A stretch of DNA of 64,000 nt from Labilibacter sediminis (GTDB lineage: Bacteria; Bacteroidota; Bacteroidia; Bacteroidales; Marinilabiliaceae), in NCBI RefSeq assembly GCF_005877885.1, contig NZ_VCHY01000009.1:124001-188000 (forward strand), read 5' to 3'. Positions 35,980 through 45,199 of this stretch are shown one piece after another. The notes beneath the pieces were generated by a model that ran no database searches, was not told the origin of the DNA, and saw only the letters and a list, made by a program, of their open reading frames with translations. Both the position numbers and the translations under genes were made by a program. Each line of letters starts with the position of its first letter. Within the stretch, counting starts at the first letter, position 1.

Positions 35980-36691
35980 TTGCATAATTGTTGACGATGA
36001 GCCATTGGCTCAGGATTTAATTGAGGATTACATCAGTAAAATTCCATTTCTGAATTTAATAAAGAAGTGTAGTTCCGCATTTGAGGCTTTTGAATGTTTA
36101 CGAAACCACACTATTGATTTGGTTTTTTTAGATATTCACATGCCTAATGTTTCAGGATTAGATTTCATAAAAAGTCTGGAAACCAAACCCTTGTTTATAT
36201 TTACCACGGCTTATTCGGAATATGCCATTGAAGCTTTTGATTTAAATGCTGTAGATTATTTGGTCAAGCCCATTCCTTTTGATCGTTTTTTAAAGGCAAC
36301 CAACAAAGTGGTAGACTATTACAGTATTAAAAATCAACCGAAACAAACTATTCCTCAGGAGCCTGCAAAAAAAGCAAAACCTGATTATTTATTTATAAAA
36401 GCCGACTACAAAGAGAAAAAAGTAAACTTTGATGACATCCTGTACATTGAAGGATTAAAGGACTATATTAAAATTCACCTTAAAAGTAATCCTAAACCAC
36501 TCATTACGCACAACTCACTAAAAAAAATCCTTTTAAGTATTCAGGATCATGGATTTGCCCGAATCCATAAATCTTATATCGTTTCCATAAATCAAATTAA
36601 ATCTATCACCAAAAACAGGGTAATTATTAATGATAAATGGATTCCTATTGGAGATAATTATAAAGAAGCATTTTTAAAAATGATTAAATAA
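35969..36691 (+). CDS. LytTR-family response regulator
   Basis: A 240-residue regulator: REC domain at residues 1-120 with acidic pocket VDDEP near residue 8, phosphoacceptor Asp in DLVFLDIHMP (about 54) and TAYSEYAIEAFDLNAVDYLVKP (about 80-100; the Lys is conserved). A LytTR DNA-binding domain lies at about 140-240 (FIKADYKEKKVNFDDILYIE). It overlaps the kinase gene and forms a pair with it. Its targets may include the nearby envelope genes (inference from position). Confidence 0.93.
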   Translation: MIINCIIVDDEPLAQDLIEDYISKIPFLNLIKKCSSAFEAFECLRNHTIDLVFLDIHMPNVSGLDFIKSLETKPLFIFTTAYSEYAIEAFDLNAVDYLVKPIPFDRFLKATNKVVDYYSIKNQPKQTIPQEPAKKAKPDYLFIKADYKEKKVNFDDILYIEGLKDYIKIHLKSNPKPLITHNSLKKILLSIQDHGFARIHKSYIVSINQIKSITKNRVIINDKWIPIGDNYKEAFLKMIK

Positions 36692-36714
36692 TTTTTCACT
36701 GACCTGTTTAGCTT

Positions 36715-36760
36715 AAAAAAGAATTCCCTATGACCAGCTATTTCAGCCATGAGGGAATTC
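36715..36760 (-). terminator. Terminator of the DUF4270 operon
   Basis: On the minus strand GAATTCCCT / AGGGAATTC form a 9-bp stem around a structured loop, followed by TTTTTT. It lies 20 bp beyond the stop codon of the outer-membrane protein gene at 36781. Confidence 0.8.
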
Positions 36761-36780
36761 GGTACTAACAACGGTTTATC

Positions 36781-38019
36781 TTAATCAAACTGCCTTTTCT
36801 TAAACCAGTTTTCTACCATCGACATACTTAAGCTAAAGCCATAGTAGTTTTCAGTAATGAGTGCATTATTTCTGGTTCCGCGCGTTCCGTAATTAAAACT
36901 CAAATTTAAATACGATCTGTAATTTCTGACAGGTATGCCTACTCCCAAAGTAATTCCTTTATCTATTAGTGCATTACCTTGCACTTTTAAATACGAATCT
37001 TCATGGTACGCACCTACTTGCCATAAAAAAGGAGCTGCTTTCCTTGTATTACTGTTTCTATACTCAAATCCTCCTGAAAACCTGTGCAAATCCTGATAAG
37101 CAGCCACCGGATGGATATATGAAATACCTGCCCAGTTTTGATAACGGTAGTCAAATACAGACTTGAAACCACTAATATTCATCCAGGCAACTCCCACAGC
37201 AAAATCCGTTGGTAACGCATAATCTTCGGCTTCCAACTCCTCTGCAATACCTGCTCCTCCAGAACTGGCTGTAAGTACTTCACGCAAAGTATTAAACTTG
37301 GTGTGATGAGCATACACTGCCCCCAGACTAAAAGTATTTTTTTCAACCTGAAAATGATATTGAATACCTGTTTCGAACTGAACCTGCTGCAGGTAATCTG
37401 AATAGTCTAAACGTAAGCCACCTCCTATTTCCTCTGAAGTATAAATCTCACTCTTACTTATTTTACCAAACAAATACGACATTTTTAGTCCCAAGGATAA
37501 ATTTTTACTTATGGAGATTGCATTTGCCAGGTATACCTGATCAATACCTCCTGATCCTTCATAGGTTTTGGGTATTTCTATTAAAGTCCCATCGATATAA
37601 GCTGTAGAACTAATGTTATAGCCTACCTGCGAGTATTGAGATATGCCAAAACTAGTGCCTAATATGGGCGTTAGCCTAAAGGCCATGGTAATATTATTTA
37701 AACCTCCGGATACAGCATTACCTTGCCCGTCTTTAGATTCGTAATGCGTTAGGTTGACATTTAATCCCATATCAATCAGCATTTTTAAACTATCAACACC
37801 CGTTAAAGATGCAGGATTTAATACATTTACAAAATTGTCTGTTGGCAGGGCTAATCCTGCTCCTCCCATCCCCTGGTTTTTAACCAGTCCATATTTTTCA
37901 ATTCTGCCAATTCCCAATGATGTATATGCTGATGGAGATTGGTTTTGTGCGTACAATGAAGTTTTCAATAGTAACAATATCACTATACACACATGGTAAA
38001 CCTTTATTTTTTTGATCAT
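36781..38019 (-). CDS. Outer-membrane beta-barrel protein (FadL/OmpP1-like)
   Basis: A 412-residue exported protein. The signal peptide is followed by a mature protein starting QNQSPSAYTSLGIGRIEKYG and a GGAGLALPTDNFVNVLNPAS segment, the N-terminal hatch typical of FadL/TodX-like Bacteroidota proteins. The remainder is rich in alternating aromatic strands and closes with FSLSMSMVENWF. Hydrophobic small molecules are transported by characterised FadL; the substrate here is unknown. It lies 10 bp downstream of the DUF4270 gene, and the pair ends at a terminator. Confidence 0.75.
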   Translation of the reverse strand: MIKKIKVYHVCIVILLLLKTSLYAQNQSPSAYTSLGIGRIEKYGLVKNQGMGGAGLALPTDNFVNVLNPASLTGVDSLKMLIDMGLNVNLTHYESKDGQGNAVSGGLNNITMAFRLTPILGTSFGISQYSQVGYNISSTAYIDGTLIEIPKTYEGSGGIDQVYLANAISISKNLSLGLKMSYLFGKISKSEIYTSEEIGGGLRLDYSDYLQQVQFETGIQYHFQVEKNTFSLGAVYAHHTKFNTLREVLTASSGGAGIAEELEAEDYALPTDFAVGVAWMNISGFKSVFDYRYQNWAGISYIHPVAAYQDLHRFSGGFEYRNSNTRKAAPFLWQVGAYHEDSYLKVQGNALIDKGITLGVGIPVRNYRSYLNLSFNYGTRGTRNNALITENYYGFSLSMSMVENWFKKRQFD

Positions 38020-38029
38020 AGTAAATCTC

Positions 38030-39352
38030 TTAATAGTAATATGTATAAAGCTTTAGTTTAGGCACAAAGTCCGCATCCTTCTCACCTCCAATAATCAGGC
38101 TGGTCATGGTACTGTGTTCATCTTCGTTACTTAGTCCTATTAAAAATGAATAATCAGGATCAAAATAACCATCAAGCAACTCTGCGATAATATATTGTGT
38201 AACATCAATGCTGTAATATTCATCTTCTTCATAAGAAAATAGGTTATCTATTAAATTCATAGAAAGTATAGCACTACCATCTGAGGTTGTTAGAATGTTA
38301 TTAATGGCATTGATATTATTTGATTCATACACCAATAAATTAGTGGGTAAATCATTAATATCTTCGGTTTGCCTGGTAGGAACTAAAATCAGCTCAGCCT
38401 TAATTATCTGATCTAGTAATACCAACTGAAAAACATCAGCCAGGCCGGGAAATTTAACTTTAGTCATCAACCCACTTCCTCCCTGAATAAAAGCCTTATT
38501 ATCGGTGTCTTCCGATAATATTTTCTCGGATTGTTCCACAAGAGGAGCTAAATTTGTTCCTGCTCTGTCAGCCTCGATACAGTTAAATTGATAGTTTGAA
38601 CTTTCTAAATTAAATACAAGCTCCAACTCTTCTTTATAATCACTTAATCGATGATAATACATCTTTAAATACAAACTGGTATCTACCGCACTATACCCTA
38701 TTACAGATTGATTTTCGAAAGTACTGCGGCCTAAAACAACGCCCTTAAAATATTCCTGAAACGCACTTTCGCTGGAAATTTCATCGGCATCATTCATAAA
38801 TAAACCAAAGAGTTCCTGCCCAAAATCATCTCTTATTCTCACCTCAATCTCTTCAGAATCTGATGGTTTTGGATAATAACTTAACTCTCCCAGGCTCTGA
38901 TCTTTAACACTTACCCGAGAAGTATTATAAAAAGTATATTGATCTAACTCTTCAAAATTGGTATTGAGTTCATTAATCTTTAAATGGAATAACTGGCTGG
39001 TATCACCAATAGCGTAGTTATTATGCCTTAAACAAATGGTAATTGAATCAAATACATCATCATCTTTAAATTCTACATTACCTGGTAACCCAATTCTAAA
39101 AACCGACTCAGTCTGCACATTTCCAAACACTTCATCTTTATAAGTGCCCACCAGCGCTACACCTGTATTTGAGGTTTCAATGGAATCAATTAATACTGTA
39201 CTCAGTTCTATGGCTAAAGAATCAATTAAAACAATACCTGATTCTCCATCTACGAACTCCTCACCCATGTTTAAAGCATCATAATTTTGGTCTGTGCACG
39301 AAAAGTATATTCCTGCAATTAATATGCACACTAGTATAAGTCTGTAATTCAT
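38030..39352 (-). CDS. DUF4270 lipoprotein
   Basis: A 440-residue secreted lipoprotein. The lipobox is IAGIYFSC with the cysteine at residue 19, followed by TDQNYDALNMGEEFVDG. The body shows DUF4270 traits: N-terminal acidic stretch, a jelly-roll-like domain with paired beta strands, and a C-terminal DVTQYIIAELLDG and FLIGLSNEDEHSTMTSLII region. Function unknown. It is divergent from the Kelch lipoprotein and is followed by a FadL-like barrel, suggesting a surface complex (inference). Confidence 0.8.
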   Translation of the reverse strand: MNYRLILVCILIAGIYFSCTDQNYDALNMGEEFVDGESGIVLIDSLAIELSTVLIDSIETSNTGVALVGTYKDEVFGNVQTESVFRIGLPGNVEFKDDDVFDSITICLRHNNYAIGDTSQLFHLKINELNTNFEELDQYTFYNTSRVSVKDQSLGELSYYPKPSDSEEIEVRIRDDFGQELFGLFMNDADEISSESAFQEYFKGVVLGRSTFENQSVIGYSAVDTSLYLKMYYHRLSDYKEELELVFNLESSNYQFNCIEADRAGTNLAPLVEQSEKILSEDTDNKAFIQGGSGLMTKVKFPGLADVFQLVLLDQIIKAELILVPTRQTEDINDLPTNLLVYESNNINAINNILTTSDGSAILSMNLIDNLFSYEEDEYYSIDVTQYIIAELLDGYFDPDYSFLIGLSNEDEHSTMTSLIIGGEKDADFVPKLKLYTYYY

Positions 39353-39705
39353 TTTAATAACGATTTACAGGCAAAGTAAAACACATTTAAAATCGCATGT
39401 ATTATATATTCGTTTATCGCCTTGCAAACTTCGACAACTAACTCTTTTTACTCGTTTTTGAATATCAATGGTAATTGAATCAAATCAACAACCACACTAC
39501 AACGGATTGATTTTATGCACATTAACAATCTATTCTCACCTGACAGAAATGATTTCATATAAGCCTAAAAGCTTTTAACGAACAATTTATGGTTTACGTC
39601 GAAGAAATTATTCTCTATATCTAAGTCATAGAAATCTATAGTTTCAGAACCCATATGTTTGTACCAGAAATTTATGAAACGTCAATGACATAATCTCAAA
39701 AACAC
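39353..39705. other. Divergent intergenic region between DUF4270 and Kelch genes
   Basis: About 350 bp, AT-rich, with no ORF and no clear TAnnTTTG element on the plus strand. It must contain promoters for both divergent genes but none could be located with confidence. Confidence 0.35.
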
Positions 39706-40716
39706 ATGATAAAACAATCTATATTAATTACGATCTTCCTGCTTTCTTTTAGTGCTTTATTTATTAGTTGCAGCGACGATGATGATGAAGATTTTTTAGG
39801 AAACTGGATCAGCAAATCTGATTTCGATGGAATCCCCAGAACTGAGGCCATATGTTTTACCATAAACAATAAAGCCTATATCGGAACAGGCTATGATATT
39901 GATAATAAAAAACGACTAAAAGATTTTTGGGTATACGATTCAAACAAAGATTATTGGACACAAATAGCTGATTTACCCGGCGTAGAAAGAAATGGAGCCA
40001 TCTCCTTTGCTTCGAGTACGAAAGGCTATTGTGGAACCGGATATGATGGAGACAATAAGCTCAAAGATTTTTATGAATACGATCCCACCAGTAATACCTG
40101 GACTACCAAAGGTGATTTTGGGGGAACTGCAAGATATGGAGCCGTGTCGTTTTATACTAACGGGAAAGGATATGTTGGAACCGGTTATGACGACAACTAT
40201 TTAAAGGATTTTTGGGAGTATGATGTTGACATGGATTTATGGACACAAAAAGCAAGTGTCGGGGGATCAAAAAGAAGGGATGCCATGAGTTTTGTGCTTA
40301 ACGGAGAAGCGTATGTTTTTAGCGGTTTAGATAATGGCGCCTATCTGGATGACCTTTATAAATATGATGCAATTGATGATAGATGGTTAGAATTAAACAG
40401 AATATCCGATTATTCTGACGATAGTTACGATGATGATTATACAGTTCCCAGATACAAAGGCTGTACATTTACTATGAACGGGAAAGCATATGTAACAACT
40501 GGTATTCAAAGTAGCAATAGCGCTGAAACCTGGGAGTATAATGCCTCAACAGACAGGTGGGTTCAAAAAACAGACTTTGAAGGTGCTCCAAGATCAGGAG
40601 CGGTAGGTTTTACCATAGAAGATCAGGGTTATGTTGCCACAGGAGGTAATGGAGGTTACTCTTTTGATGATGTATGGATCTTTAATCCTACGCAAGAATA
40701 TGAAAGCAAAGACTAA
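39706..40716 (+). CDS. Kelch-repeat lipoprotein
   Basis: A 336-residue lipoprotein: signal and lipobox FISC (Cys about residue 22), then SDDDDEDF, and six Kelch-type blades. Blade markers recur roughly every 45-55 residues: KAYIGTGYD, KGYCGTGYD, KGYVGTGYD, EAYVFSGLD, KAYVTTGIQ and QGYVATGGN. The beta-propeller probably binds a ligand or partner on the cell surface. Its stop lies 17 bp past the start of the DUF4907 gene, so the two are co-expressed. Start ATG at 39706. Confidence 0.9.
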   Translation: MIKQSILITIFLLSFSALFISCSDDDDEDFLGNWISKSDFDGIPRTEAICFTINNKAYIGTGYDIDNKKRLKDFWVYDSNKDYWTQIADLPGVERNGAISFASSTKGYCGTGYDGDNKLKDFYEYDPTSNTWTTKGDFGGTARYGAVSFYTNGKGYVGTGYDDNYLKDFWEYDVDMDLWTQKASVGGSKRRDAMSFVLNGEAYVFSGLDNGAYLDDLYKYDAIDDRWLELNRISDYSDDSYDDDYTVPRYKGCTFTMNGKAYVTTGIQSSNSAETWEYNASTDRWVQKTDFEGAPRSGAVGFTIEDQGYVATGGNGGYSFDDVWIFNPTQEYESKD

Positions 40717-41017
40717 AACATTATTCACCCTTATAGTTGCCTTTGCACTATTATCGTGCAGTAGCAAAACTAAAAGCAATGACATTTCTTTGGTAACATT
40801 TGTAAATGGTAATAACTGGGTATACGAAATATATATAAACGACAAATGCATTATTCATCAGGATTATATTCCTTCAATACCGGGAAAAATCGCATTTAAA
40901 AGCAAAAAAGATGCAGAACTGGTTGGAAATCTGGTGATGAAAAAAATAATGCTTAAAGAAACTCCAACTGTGAATACTGGGGAGTTAAAACAGTTGGGTA
41001 TTAAAGGTACTTCTTAA
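40700..41017 (+). CDS. DUF4907 small lipoprotein
   Basis: A 105-residue lipoprotein with signal and lipobox FALLSC (cysteine about residue 20). The mature part SSKTKSNDISLVTFVNGNNW resembles DUF4907, continuing YEIYINDKCIIHQDYIP and KKIMLKETPTVNTGELKQ. The start at 40700 is inside the upstream Kelch gene (17-bp overlap). An earlier TTG in the same frame would add 23 residues that lack a signal peptide. Function unknown; partner of the Kelch lipoprotein by position. Confidence 0.8.
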   Translation: MKAKTKTLFTLIVAFALLSCSSKTKSNDISLVTFVNGNNWVYEIYINDKCIIHQDYIPSIPGKIAFKSKKDAELVGNLVMKKIMLKETPTVNTGELKQLGIKGTS

Positions 41018-41037
41018 TAGAAGTGTGGGATATGGTT

Positions 41038-41079
41038 AGGGCCGGCGTGTATAAGATACATAGCCGGCCCTATTTTTTT
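41038..41079 (+). terminator. Terminator of the Kelch/DUF4907 operon
   Basis: Strong stem AGGGCCGGC against GCCGGCCCT with further pairing in the inner loop, followed by ATTTTTTT. It starts about 20 bp after the DUF4907 stop. Confidence 0.9.
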
Positions 41080-41126
41080 ATCAAACTATTATGGATGTTT
41101 TGTGTTTAAGGTATATTTAACATTAA

Positions 41127-41167
41127 ACCCGTAATATGCATTAGAAAATCTATTACATATTCCGGGA
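41127..41167 (+). repeat. Family A deletion derivative, copy A7
   Basis: Only 41 bp remain: a left end ACCCGTAATATGCATTAG and a right end TTCCGGGA, still flanked by TAA (41124-41126 and 41168-41170). About 127 internal bases have been lost. It ends 19 bp before the AraC gene start. Confidence 0.78.
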
Positions 41168-41186
41168 TAAACGAACAACTACCTTA

Positions 41187-42074
41187 ATGCACAACCAAAT
41201 AAAAACATACGAGCTGAATAATCAATCAAACGAAAAAATTGATTTCGTATTAAAAAAGATTGAAGATTTATACGACAAATTTAATGGCATTAAAGATGCT
41301 GCACACAGACACGATTACTACACCATTGTATTGGTGAAAAATGGCACAGGCACACATACCATTGATTTTAAAGAATTTCCGATTAAAGATTACTCCTTAC
41401 ACTTTGTATATCCCGGTCAGGTTCATCAATTTATAACAACCGAACGTCCGCTTGGCTGGGTACTTAACTTTAGTCCCGTTTTTTTAGTTCAAAACAATAT
41501 ATCCCAAGATATTATCAATAGAGTATACCTGTATAATGTATCAGGCGACTCCCCTCCTCTTAATATCTCTAAAAATGAGTTCGAACCATTTGAAAACTTT
41601 GTTAAACAAATTGAAACCTACAATACGAAAAACATCACTTATAAATATGAAGCTGCCGGAGCTTTATTAAAACTGCTATTTATTCAAACCACAACCATTT
41701 GTAGTCTTCAAATAAACAACACCATTAGTGCCGGTACCGGAGTAAATAACCTGCTTATCAACTTTAAGACTAAAATCGAAAAACAGTTCCAATCATCACA
41801 TAAAGTTTCGGAATATGCGGCAGACCTGGCCGTATCAAGCGATTATCTCAATAAATATATTAAAGCCCAAACCGGTAAATCAGCCAAAGAGTTTATTCAG
41901 GAACGCATTATTTTGGAGGCTAAGCGTTTATTATTATTTACAGACAAGAGCAATAAAGAACTTGCTTATCAATTAGGATTTGAAGAACCTGCTCATTTTA
42001 GCAACTTTTTTAAGAAAATAACCGATACTACACCTGGTAAGTTTCGTCAGAATCATCATACAATAACAGAATAA
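41187..42074 (+). CDS. AraC-family transcriptional regulator
   Basis: A 295-residue regulator. An N-terminal cupin-like sensor domain (HRHDYYTIVLVKNGTGTHTI near residues 42-61) is followed by a C-terminal AraC DNA-binding domain (about 195-290) with two HTH motifs: ADLAVSSDYLNKYIKAQTG, then ELAYQLGFEEPAHFSNFFKK near 255. The last hallmark (PGKFRQ) is present. It is upstream of pirin and YceI genes on the same strand and may control them (inference). Start ATG at 41187. Confidence 0.9.
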   Translation: MHNQIKTYELNNQSNEKIDFVLKKIEDLYDKFNGIKDAAHRHDYYTIVLVKNGTGTHTIDFKEFPIKDYSLHFVYPGQVHQFITTERPLGWVLNFSPVFLVQNNISQDIINRVYLYNVSGDSPPLNISKNEFEPFENFVKQIETYNTKNITYKYEAAGALLKLLFIQTTTICSLQINNTISAGTGVNNLLINFKTKIEKQFQSSHKVSEYAADLAVSSDYLNKYIKAQTGKSAKEFIQERIILEAKRLLLFTDKSNKELAYQLGFEEPAHFSNFFKKITDTTPGKFRQNHHTITE

Positions 42075-42178
42075 GAAGTCCTTTTTTCTGATTTTTACAA
42101 TTCCTCACCTGTTTTTTGCAATCCCATAACCATGCAAAGGCTGTATGTTTGTATTAAAGTAAAATATAAACATAAGCT

Positions 42179-42892
42179 ATGCAAACGGTTATACACAGAT
42201 CAGAATCGAGAGGACACGCCAACCATGGCTGGCTTGACGCAAAGCATTCTTTTAGCTTCGCGAACTATTACCACCCCGAAAAAATTCAATTTGGGGCTTT
42301 AAGAGTTTTAAATGATGATACCATTGCTCCAGGTGCAGGTTTTCCTGAACATCCGCATGATAACATGGAAATAATTACCATTCCTTTGTCAGGAAAGATT
42401 GCACACAAAGACAGTATGGGTAACTCATCTGTTATTAGTGCCGGTGAAGTGCAGGTAATGAGTGCAGGTAAAGGTATTTTTCATAGCGAATATAATTATA
42501 ATAAAGATGAAGAATTAAAGCTTTTTCAGATATGGCTATTTCCAAATAAAAAGAATGTTGAGCCACGCTACGATCAAATCACATTAAAAGATTTGGCACA
42601 AGAAAATGAATTTTATCAAATTCTTAGTCCTGACAAAGAAGATCAGGGTGTTTGGATTCATCAGGATGCCTGGTTTTACCTGGGTGATTTTAAATCCGGT
42701 TTAATGAAAAGCTACCATTTAAACAATCCCAAAAACGGAATTTACCTGATGGTGATAGATGGTAGTATAACCATCAATAATACAGAACTAAACCAAAGAG
42801 ATGCCATTGGAATAACAGAAACAGAACAGCTTGATATAGAAACCATTTCAAACGCTAAGTTGTTATTAATGGAAATACCTATGAACTTATAA
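42179..42892 (+). CDS. Pirin-family protein
   Basis: A 237-residue bicupin. The N-terminal cupin has metal ligands in FPEHPHDNMEIITIPL (two His, one Glu) plus another His in KGIFHSEYN. Pirins are iron-containing; some act as quercetinases, others as redox regulators. The motif HRSESRGHANHGWLDAKHSF near the N-terminus is typical. It stands between an AraC regulator and yceI-like gene. Confidence 0.92.
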   Translation: MQTVIHRSESRGHANHGWLDAKHSFSFANYYHPEKIQFGALRVLNDDTIAPGAGFPEHPHDNMEIITIPLSGKIAHKDSMGNSSVISAGEVQVMSAGKGIFHSEYNYNKDEELKLFQIWLFPNKKNVEPRYDQITLKDLAQENEFYQILSPDKEDQGVWIHQDAWFYLGDFKSGLMKSYHLNNPKNGIYLMVIDGSITINNTELNQRDAIGITETEQLDIETISNAKLLLMEIPMNL

Positions 42893-42920
42893 TATGAATA
42901 TTAAATAAAATCCAATTATT

Positions 42921-43490
42921 ATGAAAACCATTAGTTTATTAATTGCAGTAGTCGCCATAATTTTTGCGACACCAGGTAACGCTCAAGAATTTAAAGCCAA
43001 TACAGCTAAGAGTACCATTAAATGGGAAGGTAAAAAAATTGGCGGAGCTCATGATGGTCACATTTCTTTAAAAGAAGGCACATTTACCGTTAAGAATAAC
43101 CAAATTACATCAGGTACTTTTGTAATTGATATGAACAGTATGACCAACGATGATATAGAAAGCGATGAGTATAGAGGCAAGTTAATTGGTCATCTAAAGT
43201 CAGATGATTTTTTTGGAGTTAACAAATACCCAACAGCCAAACTTGTTATTACGAAAAGCGGAAAATTTAAAAATAATGCTGCTACAGTTACTGGTGATTT
43301 AACGATTAAAGGTAAAACATTACCCATTGAATTTGAGGTTAAAAGAAGTAACAAAACTTACATAAGCATGTTAACTATTGACAGAGCTAAATACGATATC
43401 AGGTATGGTTCAAAATCATTTTTCGATAACCTGGGTGATAAGGTAATTTACGATGACTTTACCCTGGAAATTAACCTTGTGGTGCAATAA
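42921..43490 (+). CDS. YceI-family exported protein
   Basis: A 189-residue periplasmic lipocalin-like protein. Signal peptide (MKTISLLIAVVAIIFATPGN), then the YceI body: KSTIKWEGKKIGGAHDGHIS, FVIDMNSMTNDDIES, HLKSDDFFGVNKYPTAKLVI and LTIKGKTLPIEFEV. Members bind isoprenoid-like lipids. It lies 29 bp after the pirin gene, then a terminator, so the two may form one transcript. Confidence 0.93.
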   Translation: MKTISLLIAVVAIIFATPGNAQEFKANTAKSTIKWEGKKIGGAHDGHISLKEGTFTVKNNQITSGTFVIDMNSMTNDDIESDEYRGKLIGHLKSDDFFGVNKYPTAKLVITKSGKFKNNAATVTGDLTIKGKTLPIEFEVKRSNKTYISMLTIDRAKYDIRYGSKSFFDNLGDKVIYDDFTLEINLVVQ

Positions 43491-43496
43491 AACCAA

Positions 43497-43528
43497 AGGG
43501 GGAATGAACAAATCATTCCCCCTTTTTT
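43497..43528 (+). terminator. Terminator after the yceI gene
   Basis: Stem GGGGGAATGA against TCATTCCCCC with a 5-nt loop, followed by TTTTTT. Confidence 0.92.
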
Positions 43529-43557
43529 ATGCCTTTAAATTTATACTTGTAAATAAG

Positions 43558-45042
43558 CTATTTATAGTTTCTTAAAACAAAATTAACGGCATTATCATAC
43601 ATCACCCTGTCTAATATTTCATCAATCATTAAACCCTGCGCCAAGTTATCAAACTGAGGCATCTCAGGCATATATTTTTTTAATGACATACGCAGATTCT
43701 TAAACTCATCCGCCACGATAAAAGCATCTACAGGATTAATCATACCATCAAAATCTGTTCCCAGTGAGATATGATTCCACACTTTACTTTTCTTATCCTC
43801 AGATACATCATTTGAACTCATTACCGCATTTACCACAGCCATTAAATTGCGCGCAAACTGGCGTGTCCAAAACTCCACTACCTTAGGTCTGTTCTTTCTA
43901 ATATCGGCCTTGGTAAATTCTTTGGATACATCAATTACTTCATCACCCGACAAAATTCTTTGATCTAAATTTAATCCGATAATACCATTTGAATTATATA
44001 TGGTTACAATTTCTTCATCCGAAAGATTTATACTCCAGGGGTTAAATATCTTAGACTCTTTATACTTGTCTTTATCGTTATCCGGAAGTTCAATGGATTC
44101 CAACAAGGATTTATGATTTCCATACCCCATATGGCTCGCAATTATCGGAATCCTTTCTTCCTCAGGCTTACCTTCATTATACCTCTTTAATTTTTCGTAG
44201 TACCAAACTCTGGCAGAAACGCTCATATGCTTAGTATCAATTAAGATACGTCGCCCATTACCTTCAAACTTATTAATTCCCAGCAAACAGTCAATTACCT
44301 CTTCTCCCCTTGGGTTAACCGGTTCATTTAAACCAACCTGCTGATGCAATAAAAAGGAAGCTGCCCCGTCAGGAATACTTCTGGCCTGACCAACCATACC
44401 ATTGTAAAAATGATGCGATAATGTCACATACAAAGGAGGATATTTCCATTTTTTTACTTCAGTTATATTATCGATTGTGCTATTATGCACAATGGGATCG
44501 TTTATTAACTGTTGTGCATTTCCTGAAACCAATGAATGTGCTCCCTCAATGGCCGGAACAAAAACAACCGTATGCGGATCATCTTTATATTGATTTACTT
44601 CATCAGCATTTGACACCAACTGGTATTTCCAGTTAACCCCGTTTACTTTTTTTGCTTTTCCATTATCCAGTTTTAAAAACTCATACTCCTTTGTTAAGAA
44701 TTCGTAATAATTAAAATTAGAGCTCTGTACTGTATTGATGTAACGAACGGGCAGGTGACTAACAATTTGTTTCGCTATAATATCTGAAACAGCTCCGGTG
44801 CCTAATAAATTGGGATCGAGCCATGCTTGTTCCAAAGGATATAAAGCTGCAATAACCAAGCGTACATTACCTCTGGCTAAAGCAGGCATACTTGTTTGAA
44901 AGTACTCCGGAAAACTACTTTTACGTTGGCATTTTCTTGGTGGATTATCCCACCACATGTTATTTTTTCTTCTTTTTCCTGCTTGTTTAAATGCAAAGGG
45001 ATGCATGGTTGGGTGACAGTGAATATCTGCAAATGGTTTCAT
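43558..45042 (-). CDS. Membrane-dipeptidase-like metallohydrolase (M19-related)
   Basis: A 494-residue protein of the amidohydrolase fold. Metal-binding candidates are ADIHCHPTMHPF near the N-terminus, VPAIEGAHS (Glu), TLSHH, IDTKHMS, IIASHMGYG and ISLGTDFDGM, which match the order of M19 peptidase ligands. Characterised relatives cleave dipeptides. No signal peptide is visible, so a cytoplasmic location is likely. It is longer than typical M19 enzymes (about 350-400 residues) and appears to stand alone. Confidence 0.72.
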   Translation of the reverse strand: MKPFADIHCHPTMHPFAFKQAGKRRKNNMWWDNPPRKCQRKSSFPEYFQTSMPALARGNVRLVIAALYPLEQAWLDPNLLGTGAVSDIIAKQIVSHLPVRYINTVQSSNFNYYEFLTKEYEFLKLDNGKAKKVNGVNWKYQLVSNADEVNQYKDDPHTVVFVPAIEGAHSLVSGNAQQLINDPIVHNSTIDNITEVKKWKYPPLYVTLSHHFYNGMVGQARSIPDGAASFLLHQQVGLNEPVNPRGEEVIDCLLGINKFEGNGRRILIDTKHMSVSARVWYYEKLKRYNEGKPEEERIPIIASHMGYGNHKSLLESIELPDNDKDKYKESKIFNPWSINLSDEEIVTIYNSNGIIGLNLDQRILSGDEVIDVSKEFTKADIRKNRPKVVEFWTRQFARNLMAVVNAVMSSNDVSEDKKSKVWNHISLGTDFDGMINPVDAFIVADEFKNLRMSLKKYMPEMPQFDNLAQGLMIDEILDRVMYDNAVNFVLRNYK

Positions 45043-45145
45043 TTATTTTCTGAATAGATTAGTTTTTAAGGTCATTCTTAATGAAACATAAAAAAACGCA
45101 CAAAAATCGATAACTAAAAATTATTTCTTAATAATCTGAAGCACC

Positions 45146-45177
45146 AAAAAAGGGTGACCAAATAAATTAGTCACCCT
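45146..45177 (-). terminator. Terminator of the pagL-like/DUF4251/DUF4136/OMP gene group
   Basis: Minus-strand stem AGGGTGAC / GTCACCCT with an 11-nt loop, followed by T6. It follows the stop of the small outer-membrane protein gene by about 22 bp. Confidence 0.88.
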
Positions 45178-45199
45178 CTCGATATTATAAATGATATCT

